61,203 nucleotides of DNA, taken from assembly GCA_002483605.1 (NCBI GenBank), contig DLIG01000021.1, forward strand, positions 108,260 through 169,462. The letters run 5' to 3'. Below, piece by piece: positions 61,188 through 61,203 of the stretch. Every line of letters starts with the position of its first letter. Position 1 is the stretch's first letter. The translations under genes were made by a program, and so were the position numbers. Origin of the DNA: Sulfurovum sp. UBA7648 (GTDB taxonomy: Bacteria > Campylobacterota > Campylobacteria > Campylobacterales > Sulfurovaceae). A model generated the notes under the pieces. That model saw only the letters and a list, made by a program, of their open reading frames with translations. It searched no databases and was not told the DNA's origin.

Positions 61188-61203
61188 TGCGTTTTTCTTT
61201 TGT
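61187..61203 (+). CDS. trmD: trmD 5' end (tRNA m1G37 methyltransferase), cut by window edge
   Basis: Only ATG and four full codons are present (MRFSF), starting on the last base of the rimM stop (TGATG). TrmD proteins often begin MRF-, and rpsP-khpA-rimM predicts trmD next. The identity rests on position. Confidence 0.55.

Noticed and set aside
1..61203. CRISPR arrays, rRNA and tRNA genes
   Set aside because: No regularly spaced direct repeats, and no rRNA or cloverleaf-like sequence with a TTC loop was found in the intergenic gaps by eye.

Overview
The window is chromosomal DNA of a member of the Campylobacterota (Epsilonproteobacteria), most likely a free-living respiratory relative of Sulfurimonas or Sulfurovum; I cannot fix the genus. 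Evidence: AT-rich sequence with TATAAT -10 boxes and no clear -35, a petABC complex with a di-haem PetC, the FlgZ-type zinc-ribbon protein, and two gene orders that, from memory, match Campylobacter jejuni closely: moaA-queE-queD-haem lipoprotein-rsmE-rpmE-rsmI-rlmB-aminotransferase-hom, and glnA-U32 peptidase-purE-glyQ-nif3-flgZ-waaA-rluA-ffh-rpsP-khpA-rimM-trmD.

Layout. 1-1150 is a gene graveyard: pieces of a REP-associated Y1 (RAYT-like) transposase, palindromic REP-like elements, a truncated ORF tail, a small two-helix membrane ORF and another peptide remnant. 1157-4780 holds an unknown glycosyltransferase-like protein and the cytochrome bc complex. 4955-7327 makes molybdopterin (moaA) and queuosine precursors (queE, queD). 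7366-8264 has two paralogous NATE-repeat lipoproteins, one carrying cytochrome c. 8297-12595 carries moeA, rsmE and accessory genes of unknown role. 12647-18081 is a translation and amino-acid block (rpmE, rsmI, rlmB, a RodZ-like protein, an aminotransferase, hom) preceded by an unexplained, probably structured RNA. 18125-21426 is a restriction-modification island (D12-class methylase, PD-(D/E)xK nuclease, second methylase) where C. jejuni has yraN-trxA-trxB directly after hom. 21423-25620 carries YwbE, a SafE-type membrane protein next to a periplasmic HMA protein, Bcp, DUF420 and an aldehyde dehydrogenase; bcp and a 66-aa gene lie between inverted copies of a 54-bp palindromic repeat. 25771-34553 is amino-acid, purine and redox housekeeping (ilvE, SPFH protein, hisIE, purF, dapB, trxB, trxA, ArsC-like, PhyH-like, yraN). 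34540-42873 has a Cys-type formate dehydrogenase-like molybdoenzyme, yajQ, two parts of the AmmeMemoRadiSam system next to pcm, a PagL-like deacylase and a P-type ATPase. 43226-48284 has rpsB-tsf and a giant LplT-PlsC-Aas fusion whose synthetase part looks inactive. 49276-61203 is the conserved glnA-to-trmD block.

Functional links: moaA and moeA could supply cofactor to the molybdoenzyme at 34540; bcp, trxA and trxB form a peroxide-reducing chain; petABC and the small cytochrome c lipoprotein are respiratory; the SafE/HMA pair suggests copper handling. No CRISPR array, rRNA or convincing tRNA was seen. The most unusual items are the degenerate synthetase half of the Aas fusion, the REP/RAYT remnants, the unassigned RNA before rpmE, the QueE cluster-loop insertion and the inverted repeat pair.
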